Shown here piece by piece: positions 8,678 to 16,223 of a DNA stretch of 64,000 bases (positions are counted from its first letter, which is position 1; every line of letters begins with the position of its first letter). The stretch spans positions 1 to 64,000 of the forward strand of contig NZ_JAMZNK010000003.1 of assembly GCF_027980145.1 (NCBI RefSeq), in the 5' to 3' direction. This stretch comes from Flavobacterium azizsancarii. GTDB taxonomy: Bacteria; Bacteroidota; Bacteroidia; Flavobacteriales; Flavobacteriaceae. The notes under the pieces were generated by a model that saw nothing but the letters and a program-made list of their open reading frames with translations, had not been told where the DNA came from and did no database searches. The position numbers and the translations under genes are program-made.

Positions 8678-9436
8678 TTAACGTTGTCCACCAGAAACTG
8701 CAATAGTTTCGCCAGTAATCCAATACGAATCTTCAGAAGCAAGAAATACAGCAACTTTTGCAATATCATCCGGTTTCCCTACTCGGCCTAGCGGTGTTTC
8801 TGACACGTGCCATTTTTCTGCATCTCCATTGATAATCCCTGAGCTATGAGAACCTTCGGTTTCGATCAGTCCGGGATTAATCGAATTGACACGTATTTTC
8901 TTTGTACCAAGTTCTTTGGCAAGAATACGAGTCATTGCATCAACAGCATATTTAGATTGTGAGTAAACCAATGAGGTTGGCATATCAAGCGTAGATACTA
9001 TAGAACCTGTATTAATGATAACGCCACCTTTGTCTCCAAATAATTTTACAGCTTGCTGAATCGTAAGTATACTGCCCAATACATTAACGTTGAACATATG
9101 GTGAAAAGATTCTTCGGTAATATCATCAATACCCGCAAAACTGTAAACACCTGCATTATTGACCAGTACATCCAATTTACCAAATGTTTTCGCAATTTCT
9201 TCAAAAATGCGTTTTACATCTTCTGATTTTTCAACATTACCTTGTATTGCAATCGCTTTTCCGCCGTTGGCAGATATTTCCTCAACCACTTTATCTGCAT
9301 CATTTTTATTACTTGCATAATTTACAACTACAGTTGCACCTTGATTTGCATATGCTTTAGCAATACCGGCACCAATACCTTTTGATGCGCCTGTTATTAA
9401 TGCTACTTTACCGTTTAATTTTCCTGAATTTTCCAT
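8678..9436 (-). CDS. SDR family NAD(P)-dependent oxidoreductase
   Basis: A 252-residue classical short-chain dehydrogenase/reductase. The cofactor loop TGASKGIGAGIA (about residues 15-26), the NNAG motif, the active-site Ser in INTGSIVS, and the catalytic pair YSQSK (Tyr and Lys) are all intact, and the chain ends in the usual SGGQR. Close relatives are annotated as 3-oxoacyl-ACP reductase-like or glucose 1-dehydrogenase-like, but the substrate is not determinable. It lies 100 bp downstream of a Crp/Fnr-type regulator on the same strand, separated from it by a strong palindrome, so it may be a target of that regulator. Confidence 0.87.
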   Translation of the reverse strand: MENSGKLNGKVALITGASKGIGAGIAKAYANQGATVVVNYASNKNDADKVVEEISANGGKAIAIQGNVEKSEDVKRIFEEIAKTFGKLDVLVNNAGVYSFAGIDDITEESFHHMFNVNVLGSILTIQQAVKLFGDKGGVIINTGSIVSTLDMPTSLVYSQSKYAVDAMTRILAKELGTKKIRVNSINPGLIETEGSHSSGIINGDAEKWHVSETPLGRVGKPDDIAKVAVFLASEDSYWITGETIAVSGGQR

Positions 9437-9518
9437 CTTTATTTTATTAATTATAAGTTGTTAATTGATAAAGCAAAGTTGGGTATTAAGTCAGGGTGAA
9501 AAGTTGAAGTATCTTAGG

Positions 9519-9548
9519 AAAAAAGGTTGAACTAGTTCAACCTTTTTT
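9519..9548 (-). terminator. 30-bp perfect palindrome at the end of the second Crp/Fnr gene
   Basis: AAAAAAGGTTGAACT (9519-9533) is followed directly by its exact reverse complement (9534-9548). The palindrome overlaps the stop codon at 9537-9539. With A6 on one side and T6 on the other it should act as a terminator, though it sits just upstream of the SDR gene and could also bind a dimeric protein. Confidence 0.65.
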
Positions 9549-10127
9549 CTTCACTTTCTCATTACGTATTTTAGATAAGAACTCCGTAGTCATATTTAAG
9601 TAAGATGCAAGTGCGTATTGTGGCAGTCGCTGCGCGACTTTTGGAAACTTTTCGAGAAACTCATTATAACGCTGTTCTGCATTTTGTGTATGCGTTGCGA
9701 TGATACGACGTGCAAAAAATGCTGCCGATTTTTCGGCCATTACACGAAAGAATGTTTCAAGGGTATGAGTCGAAGATTTTAGTTTCTCTTCGGCTTCATG
9801 ATTTATCTGTAGTATCACACTATCTTCTAACGCTACAATAAACATAGTGGCAGGAGTTTGGTAGATGTAGCTATTATAATCCGCAATCCACCAATCTTCA
9901 ATTGCAAACTGAATGGTATGTTCTGAACCTTTTTCATCAACAACATACGCCCGAAAAGCGCCTTCAAGTACATAAGTTCTCTGCTTGTTTACAAATTCCG
10001 GCTGTACAATAAATTGTCTTTTCTTTACTTTTCGTACTTTAAACTCAGACAACAAAGCATCCATTTCGTCTGGTAGCAAGATAACTTTCTTATTAATGTT
10101 TTCAATTAATGATGTCAGATCTTCCAT
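9537..10127 (-). CDS. Crp/Fnr family transcriptional regulator
   Basis: A 196-residue regulator with a cNMP-binding-like barrel (about 20-115; RTYVLEGAFRAYVVDEKGSE) and a C-terminal winged HTH (YALASYLNMTTEFLSKIR, about 168-186). No cysteine cluster for Fe-S sensing is present. Its HTH differs from that of the 5904-6530 regulator, so it probably reads a different site. The gene precedes an SDR oxidoreductase on the same strand, a common pairing in flavobacteria that suggests local control. The TAAATTTG element at 10174-10167 (minus) supports the start at 10127. Effector unknown. Confidence 0.8.
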   Translation of the reverse strand: MEDLTSLIENINKKVILLPDEMDALLSEFKVRKVKKRQFIVQPEFVNKQRTYVLEGAFRAYVVDEKGSEHTIQFAIEDWWIADYNSYIYQTPATMFIVALEDSVILQINHEAEEKLKSSTHTLETFFRVMAEKSAAFFARRIIATHTQNAEQRYNEFLEKFPKVAQRLPQYALASYLNMTTEFLSKIRNEKVKKKG

Positions 10128-10166
10128 GAAATTTTAAATTATTTTTAGAGTAGTTCAGTAGTTGTA

Positions 10167-10174
10167 CAAATTTA
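10167..10174 (-). promoter_or_regulatory. -7 element of the second Crp/Fnr gene
   Basis: The minus strand reads TAAATTTG, a TAnnTTTG match, about 40 bases upstream of the start codon. Confidence 0.5.
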
Positions 10175-10218
10175 TTCCAAAAAAATGTAGCAAGACGAGA
10201 AATGGTTGGTTTGTTTTG

Positions 10219-10328
10219 GGCGTTCCCATCGGTCGGGCTATCCGCTAAATTCCCAATTAACAAAAACTACGGCTAAGAAGCCTTGTTTTTCTAAATCGCG
10301 AGATACCGCTTCTATCCCTAACGCAAAC
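10219..10328. repeat. GCGTT...AACGC dispersed element, copy 1
   Basis: About 110 bp with ends GCGTTCCC and ATCCCTAACGC and an internal core with CCCAATTAACA and AAGCCTTGTTTTTCTAAATC. A second copy with the same blocks is at 32080-32195 inside the trp operon, and a shortened inverted copy is at 20682-20735. It fills the gene-free stretch between the Crp/Fnr gene and the membrane protein gene; no ORF is present. Confidence 0.7.
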
Positions 10329-10467
10329 TTAAGGTAATTAGAAATTTTAGTTTTAAAAATCTTCTATAAGATATATAAAAGCTGATATACGATATGAGAT
10401 TGCTTCGTTCCTAGCAAGGACAGAAGCAAAGTCATTGGGAACGAAGTAAAGACGCTAGGACTTTTTT

Positions 10468-10911
10468 CTAGATCTTTAATCGCATAATCTTATAAGATTC
10501 AATACTTATTAAAAGCAAATTAATGACAAACAAATAATAGCTAAATTTAATTTGATAAATATCTTCTAAGAATTCACAACAATAAAACATAACTAAATGT
10601 ACAATTAAAATCAACAGATTTAAAACACTAAGAATTAATATATATTTTGCCTTTCTTTTAAATGCAAAATAAATTAGCAAGACAGTGATAATTAATGTTA
10701 GAAAAAATGGCAAATAACCATAATCAATTGAATTTAAAAAATCATTACGATCTAATACTTGAATGAACAGAAATCCCAATTGATATCCATTATTAGTCAT
10801 GTCTTGTTTTACAATTAAAAACTTATTGACTATTTCTCGTTTCTTATCAGCAAGTTCTTTCGAAGCATAGTGATATTCTTTTACTCTTGAGTAATCAATT
10901 CTTTTCTCCAT
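10468..10911 (-). CDS. Small membrane protein of unknown function
   Basis: A 147-residue protein, not recognised. Residues 1-50 are charged and helical; three hydrophobic segments follow (about 68-87, 92-112 and 122-140), so it should sit in the inner membrane. Its ATG lies inside the last codons of an upstream 57-residue lipoprotein-like frame (17-base overlap), suggesting the two are translated together. The upstream context is repeat-rich and no enzyme motif is visible. Confidence 0.55.
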   Translation of the reverse strand: MEKRIDYSRVKEYHYASKELADKKREIVNKFLIVKQDMTNNGYQLGFLFIQVLDRNDFLNSIDYGYLPFFLTLIITVLLIYFAFKRKAKYILILSVLNLLILIVHLVMFYCCEFLEDIYQIKFSYYLFVINLLLISIESYKIMRLKI

Positions 10912-11068
10912 TTATTGAATCTCTTGTTGTTTGTGCAAGGGCCAGCAATGGACTATTTCTTAAGTAGCCATTAGTCATTATACGTTTATCAGAACATGTC
11001 TGAAAAAAAGGTAAAACCAATATAACTAAACTCAATATTGTTAGTTTTCTTAAAAGTTTAAAATTCAT
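10895..11068 (-). CDS. Small putative lipoprotein (57 aa)
   Basis: A frame that starts MNFKLLRKLTILSLVILVL and continues to a lipobox-like FFQTC with Cys25, so it reads as a signal peptide with a lipidation site and about 32 mature residues. It stops at 10895-10897, 17 bases inside the next gene. The features of a real lipoprotein signal and the overlap support it, but it could instead be the start of a longer gene broken by a frameshift. Confidence 0.45.
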   Translation of the reverse strand: MNFKLLRKLTILSLVILVLPFFQTCSDKRIMTNGYLRNSPLLALAQTTRDSINGEKN

Positions 11069-11095
11069 TTTTAACTAGTTACCTAAAAAATCATC

Positions 11096-11222
11096 CTTGC
11101 CGTGCTGTGGTTTTAACCCACGGAACATGAAATAAACCTCCTTAGCTTTAGCCAAATACACTTAACATTTTAGCTAAAGCCATCATACTATAATAAAAAA
11201 ACCGTTGGTTAAAACCAACGGC
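11096..11222. repeat. Foldback element containing the cydAB terminator
   Basis: GCCGTGCTGTGGTTTTAACC near 11099 faces its degenerate complement at 11202-11222. The middle carries opposed TTAGCTTTAGCC and TTAGCTAAAGCC words. The right arm is itself a 9-bp hairpin (CCGTTGGTT 11202-11210 with 11213-11221), followed on the minus strand by T7, an ideal terminator for cydAB. Confidence 0.7.
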
Positions 11223-11270
11223 TATTCATATAATTAATTCGTGAAAATTCATGAAATTCGTGGCTATAAA

Positions 11271-12347
11271 TTAATGTTCCCCATACCCCACATCATCCAT
11301 CTTCCCACTAAAAACTCTGTACTGAATAATAAAATAAATAATTACGAGAAACAAAGCGATAAAAAACCAGCTCATTCCGGCATTCAAACCATATTCTCCC
11401 GCAGCAGTATTATAAATGGTTAATGACGGATTTACATTATTGGTTGAAGGCAAAACATTTGGAAAAATCGAAACGGCTGTTGAAGCGAAACCTCCCACCA
11501 GGAACAAAGTCGAGAACAAAAATCCCATTCCGTCTTTTTGCCATGAACGTACTTTAAACAAACCTAAAATTCCAACAAAAGTCATTAGTGGAAAAAACCA
11601 AAGAACAGGGTTTTCGACGAAGTTATGAAATGGCTTTGGTTCTATAAAATGCCAAATTTGCAATGAAATACAAACCAGAACCAGCAACACAATATTCAGT
11701 TTGAAAACTACATTTTTCAGTCTTGGATTCAGCGCCGAATTTGTTTTATAAATAATCCAGTTTGCACCATGAATCGTTAGGGCAACCACACTCACAATTC
11801 CTAAGAAAAGTGTAAACCAATCTATAATTCCCAATTCATTCGCCTGGGGACTAAAAGTAGGGTTCCATAAAGGCAAAAAGAAAAAATGTGCTTCCTGTGT
11901 AGAAACTCCATTAGTTACCATTCCTAAATTTACACCACGAACAATATTTCCCAAAGCAATCCCGAAGAATAACGCCAAAAGCAAACTGGCGATCCCAAAA
12001 GCTTTATCCCAAATGGCTTCCCACATTGGGTGATGCACTTGTCCGCGCATTTCTAAACCGATCGCACGAAAAATCAACAACCATAAAATCATAATCAGCG
12101 GTAAATAAAATCCGCTAAAAGAGGAAGCGTATAAAGTAGGAAAAGCAAAAAACAAAACACCTCCCGCAGCAATTATCCAAACTTCGTTAGCGTCCCAAAA
12201 CGGACCAATAGCGCTTGTGATTGCTTTTTTATCTTTCTCTTCTTTAGCAAAAAACAAATGAATTATTCCTGCTCCAAAATCATAACCGTCCAGTACAATA
12301 TAAACGGCCAGAATTCCCATTAAAACAACGTACCAAAAAAATTCCAT
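11271..12347 (-). CDS. cydB: Cytochrome bd-type quinol oxidase subunit II
   Basis: A 358-residue integral membrane protein, the CydB partner of CydA in the high-affinity terminal oxidase that passes electrons from quinol to oxygen in the inner membrane. It has eight to nine hydrophobic segments. The stretch YVVLMGILAVYIVLDGYDFG at the N-terminus and GPFWDANEVWIIAAGGVLFF near residue 48 are the clearest CydB signatures. It follows cydA by two bases on the same strand, showing tight operon coupling, and the pair ends at the hairpin at 11202-11221. Length is normal for the family. Confidence 0.95.
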   Translation of the reverse strand: MEFFWYVVLMGILAVYIVLDGYDFGAGIIHLFFAKEEKDKKAITSAIGPFWDANEVWIIAAGGVLFFAFPTLYASSFSGFYLPLIMILWLLIFRAIGLEMRGQVHHPMWEAIWDKAFGIASLLLALFFGIALGNIVRGVNLGMVTNGVSTQEAHFFFLPLWNPTFSPQANELGIIDWFTLFLGIVSVVALTIHGANWIIYKTNSALNPRLKNVVFKLNIVLLVLVCISLQIWHFIEPKPFHNFVENPVLWFFPLMTFVGILGLFKVRSWQKDGMGFLFSTLFLVGGFASTAVSIFPNVLPSTNNVNPSLTIYNTAAGEYGLNAGMSWFFIALFLVIIYFIIQYRVFSGKMDDVGYGEH

Positions 12348-12349
12348 AA

Positions 12350-13696
12350 TTATATTTTTTCTGAATTAAGGTTAACATTATGAGGTCCTTTATTGATGAT
12401 TTTTCCAATCAAAAGCAAAAACAACATTCCTAGTAAAAGGTACAATCCTATAAAGCCTAATAAAGTAAACAAGGTATTTCCGGATGAAACAGTTGGCGAA
12501 GCTCCCGCAGAAGTTCGCAACAAATTATAAACTAACCAAGGCTGTCTTCCTAATTCTGCCGTATACCAGCCTGTAGTATTAGCAATATACGGAAATGGTA
12601 TCATAAACATCAGCGACCATAATATCCATTTTGTTTCGAATAGTTTTCCTCGAATAAGCTGAAATAGAGCAAAAGCCATTAAGCCTATAAATATTGTACC
12701 AAGTCCTACCATAATATGATACGCATAATACAAACCTGAAATATTGGTGGGATGAAGATCTTCTTCAAATTGGTCTAGACCTTTTATTTCCTCATGCCAG
12801 CTTCCGTAAGTCAGGAAACTAAGGATATTAGGAACGGCAATTTTGTTGTCTAGTTTTTTGTCTTTTACATCAGGCTGTCCAATTAAAACAATTTCAGAAC
12901 CTTTTTTCTCGGTATGAAAAATTCCTTCCATAGCGGCAAAAGTCACCGGTTGGTATTTTACTACGTTTTTAGCCAATAAATCTCCTGTAGGAACTGCAAC
13001 AATAACACTCGAAATCAATCCGAAGATTACTCCGGTTTTCACGAACAATCTACCAAAAGCAACATTTTTTTTACTTAATACATAAAAAGCACCAATTCCG
13101 GCCACAAAAAATGAACTAGTTACCAGAGAAGCTGCCTGATTGTGCAAATACGATGGCCACAACCATGGATTTAGAAATAAGGCTTTGAAATTGGTTAATA
13201 CAAATCTTCCGTTTTCAAGGATTTCATAACCCACAGGATTTTGCATCCAGGAATGTGTGGCTATAATAAGGTATCCACTCGCCCATGAACCTATGCAAAT
13301 GAGTAATCCGGTTACAAAATGCCATTTATGTCCAATTATTTTTTCTCCAAACAAAAAGATTCCCAGAAAAGAAGATTCTAAGAAAAACGAGAACATTCCC
13401 TCCATGGCTAAAGTCTGACCGATAATTCCTCCGGTTAATTCAGAGAATTTTGCCCAGTTGGTTCCAAACTGAAACTCCATTGGAATTCCGGTTACAACGC
13501 CCATTGCAAAATTCAGAGCAAATATTTTCATCCAGAAATGCGTGGCATGATTATAATGTTCTTCTTTGGTTCGTAGGTATTTCCATTTAAAATAAACAAT
13601 GATCAGCGAAAGCCCCATTGTAAGTTGCGGAAAAAGGTAATGAAAAGTAATTGTGAAAGCGAATTGCATTCGGTCATAAAAAAGCATTTCTTCCAT
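12350..13696 (-). CDS. cydA: Cytochrome bd-type quinol oxidase subunit I
   Basis: A 448-residue integral membrane protein carrying the hemes of the bd oxidase. QFAFTITFHYLFPQLTMGLS near the N-terminus holds the conserved heme-ligand His. FGTNWAKFSELTGGIIGQTL and the late GRQPWLVYNLLRT motif are family-specific. The quinol-binding Q loop is of the short type, as usual outside the enterobacteria. The ATG at 13696 is preferred over 13726 because a TAAATTTG -7 element sits at 13731-13724, which would place the earlier start inside the promoter. First gene of the cydAB operon. Confidence 0.95.
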   Translation of the reverse strand: MEEMLFYDRMQFAFTITFHYLFPQLTMGLSLIIVYFKWKYLRTKEEHYNHATHFWMKIFALNFAMGVVTGIPMEFQFGTNWAKFSELTGGIIGQTLAMEGMFSFFLESSFLGIFLFGEKIIGHKWHFVTGLLICIGSWASGYLIIATHSWMQNPVGYEILENGRFVLTNFKALFLNPWLWPSYLHNQAASLVTSSFFVAGIGAFYVLSKKNVAFGRLFVKTGVIFGLISSVIVAVPTGDLLAKNVVKYQPVTFAAMEGIFHTEKKGSEIVLIGQPDVKDKKLDNKIAVPNILSFLTYGSWHEEIKGLDQFEEDLHPTNISGLYYAYHIMVGLGTIFIGLMAFALFQLIRGKLFETKWILWSLMFMIPFPYIANTTGWYTAELGRQPWLVYNLLRTSAGASPTVSSGNTLFTLLGFIGLYLLLGMLFLLLIGKIINKGPHNVNLNSEKI

Positions 13697-13723
13697 AGTG
13701 GTATTGTATTTATGAAGTCTCCT

Positions 13724-13731
13724 CAAATTTA
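13724..13731 (-). promoter_or_regulatory. cydA: -7 element of cydAB
   Basis: The minus strand reads TAAATTTG, a TAnnTTTG match, 28 bases upstream of the ATG at 13696. It decides the start codon. Confidence 0.55.
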
Positions 13732-13928
13732 CCCATTAAAACCTGAATTCACTGCCTTGAAAAAAAGTTTTTTCTTTTTTAAACCATATAAGTTATATAA
13801 GAAAAATAAGCTTAGCCTTAATTAAAAAAAGTTAAACATAATGCAATAAAAAATTTCATTTTATACATTTAATATAAATATAAAATTCGCAAAACCTAAA
13901 ATGAACTTGTATCACTTATAGGGCAAAT

Positions 13929-14006
13929 TCAGTCTTTCCTCAAAATTCCTATTTCGACACTTTTATTTATAAAACCTTCAGCGTAAGTCCACAACGTTTT
14001 TGAACC
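13929..14006 (-). pseudogene. Relic of the 3' end of an HD hydrolase gene
   Basis: Read on the minus strand, this stretch encodes 25 residues beginning GSKTLWTYAEGF and a stop. It matches the last 25 residues of the intact HD hydrolase at 15318-15911 (18 of 25 identical), and similar DNA continues downstream of both stops (CACTTATA). Upstream of the stretch the frame is broken by stops. The rest of the gap 13732-14179 holds AT-rich DNA, including ATATAAGTTATATAAG near 13788, and no gene. Confidence 0.7.
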
Positions 14007-14179
14007 TTCTTAAAACATTTAATTTTTAGATCACATAAGATCAGCATGTTAAACCATGTCTGGCAGTTGATTAAGTTTTCCCAACAAAACTAAAAAAGAA
14101 ATAACTTACAAATGTTTTATTTCTTTTTTACTTTAGCAAATGTTTGAAAAAACAACATAAAAATGAATTCACATAAATA

Positions 14180-15220
14180 ATGGCACACACAATCAGGCAA
14201 TCAAAAGAAAATTTATTTTCAGAAACTGACGGGAGTAAATTTGACAAAATAAAAGATAAACTTATAAAAAATTTTTCTGTTGATAATAGAGAAGAAGTAA
14301 TTGACATTTTTATCGAGTATTCAAAAACTGGCAGAATGCAACATTGGAGAAATTTCCTTTTAACAGATATCATTGATCTGGTAAAAGAAAATGAAACATG
14401 TTATAGTGATTTCTTTCAATGGACTATTACTAAACCCGAACTAATCTATTGGGGAATCGATGGGCTTTTAAAAACACAAGGACAGAAAGCTTATCATGTT
14501 CTGATCCACCTTGTTCAAAATGAGACTTTAGAAGTAGAGGTTCGTGCAAAGGCAATTAAGAGTATTTCTATATATAGTAATAATCGTTTTGACCGGAATT
14601 TACCAAAAGATCCCGGTTACTGGAAAATTGAAGAGTTAAGGATTGAAGAGATAATACACTGGCAAAATCAAGGTTATAATAAAGGTGATGGGCATAAAGC
14701 CCCAAATACTAATCCGAATTTAAAAAACCCTAAAACAGAACTTGAAAAAGCAGTTGCTAAACTGAACGATTTACTGGAAAAAGAACGAAAAAACAATCAG
14801 GATTTATCTAACCCATCAAATTGGCTTTCTATTGCTGATGAAAACAAAATAATAGAAATAGAAAAAAAATGGAGCTTACCTGAAAACTATCTGATATTTC
14901 TAAAAAATTTCTCCCCCATTAATGTTTTTATTGATGACGATGAAAAATTTTTTCAGGGCTTATCATTGTATGGAGCAGACGATTTAATTAAGAATCAAAA
15001 TGGATACTCTTTCAATCCTGTAACAGGAGAAACTCTGCAGCAATGGCCTTCAAATTATATTGTTATTGCAGATGCAGGAGCTGCCCCATATTGCATTAAC
15101 ATCAAGAACATTAAAAATAATGATGCTCCTATTTACACCAGTTTTCATGGCGCAGGCGAATGGGAATTTGAAGAATATGCAAAATCATTTGTTGATTTTT
15201 TAAAAGATATTGTTGAATAA
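14180..15220 (+). CDS. SMI1/KNR4 family protein (immunity-type)
   Basis: A 346-residue cytoplasmic protein. Residues about 205-346 form an SMI1/KNR4 domain: EIEKKWSLPENYLIFLKNFSP, the GLSLYGADDL strand and a closing GAGEWEFEEYAKSFVDFL. The N-terminal 190 residues are helical and HEAT-like, with the stretch LPKDPGYWKIEELRIEEI. SMI1/KNR4 proteins commonly neutralise polymorphic contact-dependent or secreted toxins. No toxin or secretion gene lies beside it, so this is an orphan candidate immunity gene. It is placed between the intact HD hydrolase and a relic of a second copy, which suggests insertion or local rearrangement. A near-match -7 element (TACTTTAG near 14130) precedes it. Confidence 0.78.
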   Translation: MAHTIRQSKENLFSETDGSKFDKIKDKLIKNFSVDNREEVIDIFIEYSKTGRMQHWRNFLLTDIIDLVKENETCYSDFFQWTITKPELIYWGIDGLLKTQGQKAYHVLIHLVQNETLEVEVRAKAIKSISIYSNNRFDRNLPKDPGYWKIEELRIEEIIHWQNQGYNKGDGHKAPNTNPNLKNPKTELEKAVAKLNDLLEKERKNNQDLSNPSNWLSIADENKIIEIEKKWSLPENYLIFLKNFSPINVFIDDDEKFFQGLSLYGADDLIKNQNGYSFNPVTGETLQQWPSNYIVIADAGAAPYCINIKNIKNNDAPIYTSFHGAGEWEFEEYAKSFVDFLKDIVE

Positions 15221-15317
15221 CTACTTTATGTTTTTCCCCATCATATAAGTTCATTTTAGGTTTAGGTAAAAATTTAGATTATACTTAAATTTACTTATAT
15301 CACTTATATAGTTAAAT

Positions 15318-15911
15318 TTAATCTTTCTTCAAAATTCCTTTTGCTACACTTTCATTTATTAATCCCTCGGCATAATGCCATAATGTAATTGAACCTTTTT
15401 TTATGACGCTCTTTTTTTCGTAGACCTTATTATAAGCCACGTCAAATTCTTTCCAGGTCCCTCCTTCATTAGACGTATTTTGTAATAAAGGTTCTAATCG
15501 ATCCATAGATTTTGCGAATTTTGCTTCATTGGTTTCTCCAGCCTCAAATTCTTCCCAGATGGCAATGATTTCCTGAGCTTGTTTTTTGGGTAGTAAACCA
15601 AAAATTCTATTCGCCGCCAATCGCTCCTCATCGGTATTATCGTGACTTTTTTGTGTATCGTATATAAAAACATCTCCGGCATCTATTTCTACAATATCAT
15701 GTATTAAAACCATTTTTACGATTTTCAAAACATCAATAGGCTCATTTGAATGTTCTGCTAAAACAATCGCCATCAAAGCCAGATGCCAACTGTGCTCTGC
15801 GTCGTTTTCGTTTCGGTCACTATTAAACAGTTTCGTTTTGCGCTGAATATATTTAACCTTATCAATCTCTTTTATAAAAGCAATCTGATTCAATAAATCT
15901 TCTGTGTTCAT
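15318..15911 (-). CDS. HD domain phosphohydrolase (YfbR-like)
   Basis: A 197-residue soluble metal-dependent phosphohydrolase. The HD signature is complete: His in NDAEHSWHLALMAIVLAEH, the HD doublet in KMVLIHDIVEIDAGD and a later Asp in AKSMDRLEPLLQN. This organisation matches the YfbR/HDDC2 group, which removes phosphate from deoxynucleoside 5'-monophosphates; the exact substrate is inferred from the family. It is convergent with the SMI1/KNR4 gene. Its 3' end is duplicated as a relic 1.3 kb away. Confidence 0.8.
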   Translation of the reverse strand: MNTEDLLNQIAFIKEIDKVKYIQRKTKLFNSDRNENDAEHSWHLALMAIVLAEHSNEPIDVLKIVKMVLIHDIVEIDAGDVFIYDTQKSHDNTDEERLAANRIFGLLPKKQAQEIIAIWEEFEAGETNEAKFAKSMDRLEPLLQNTSNEGGTWKEFDVAYNKVYEKKSVIKKGSITLWHYAEGLINESVAKGILKKD

Positions 15912-16152
15912 ATCAATGATTTTTGTAGAGTTGTAAAATTACGTAGTTTTTTCTTTTTACTATATAAGTTATATAAGCTCATTTTAGCTTTGCACATAAT
16001 TACAGTCTGCCCTAAATTTATTTCCCAGATTTATATCGTGAAACCGTCAATCTTAAAAGTGCAATTAGTTTTTAGATGCGTCTTTTTAAATTTCCTATAG
16101 GCTTTATATGGTAAAACCATCAAACTTTTTTTTATATAAAAATCAAATTTGT
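15912..16152. other. AT-rich gene-free spacer
   Basis: Holds the ATATAAGTTATATAAG word at about 15962 (also near 13788) and otherwise AT-rich DNA. No ORF or strong hairpin was seen. The last part leads into the cstB-like promoter. Confidence 0.4.
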
Positions 16153-16196
16153 GTAACATAAGTTACCTGTTTAAAGTAAAAAGTAGGTTACCTTTG
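16153..16196 (+). promoter_or_regulatory. Crp/Fnr-like dyad and promoter of the cstB-like operon
   Basis: A perfect dyad GTAAC-ATAA-GTTAC (16153-16166, centre 16159.5) lies 29.5 bp before the -7 element TACCTTTG (16189-16196). A start point near 16201 puts the dyad near -41.5. The 30-base spacing from AAGTTAC to ACCTTTGTAT is identical to that upstream of the TauE-like permease gene. Confidence 0.65.
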
Positions 16197-16223
16197 TATT
16201 CCCTTATTTGTAGAATACATATC

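Noticed and set aside
16149..16223. Earlier start codon for the CstB-like protein
   Set aside because: The ATG at 16149 lies within the Crp/Fnr dyad and upstream of the -7 element, so it would not be in the mRNA; MKIEQIYTG at 16224 starts the conserved domain.
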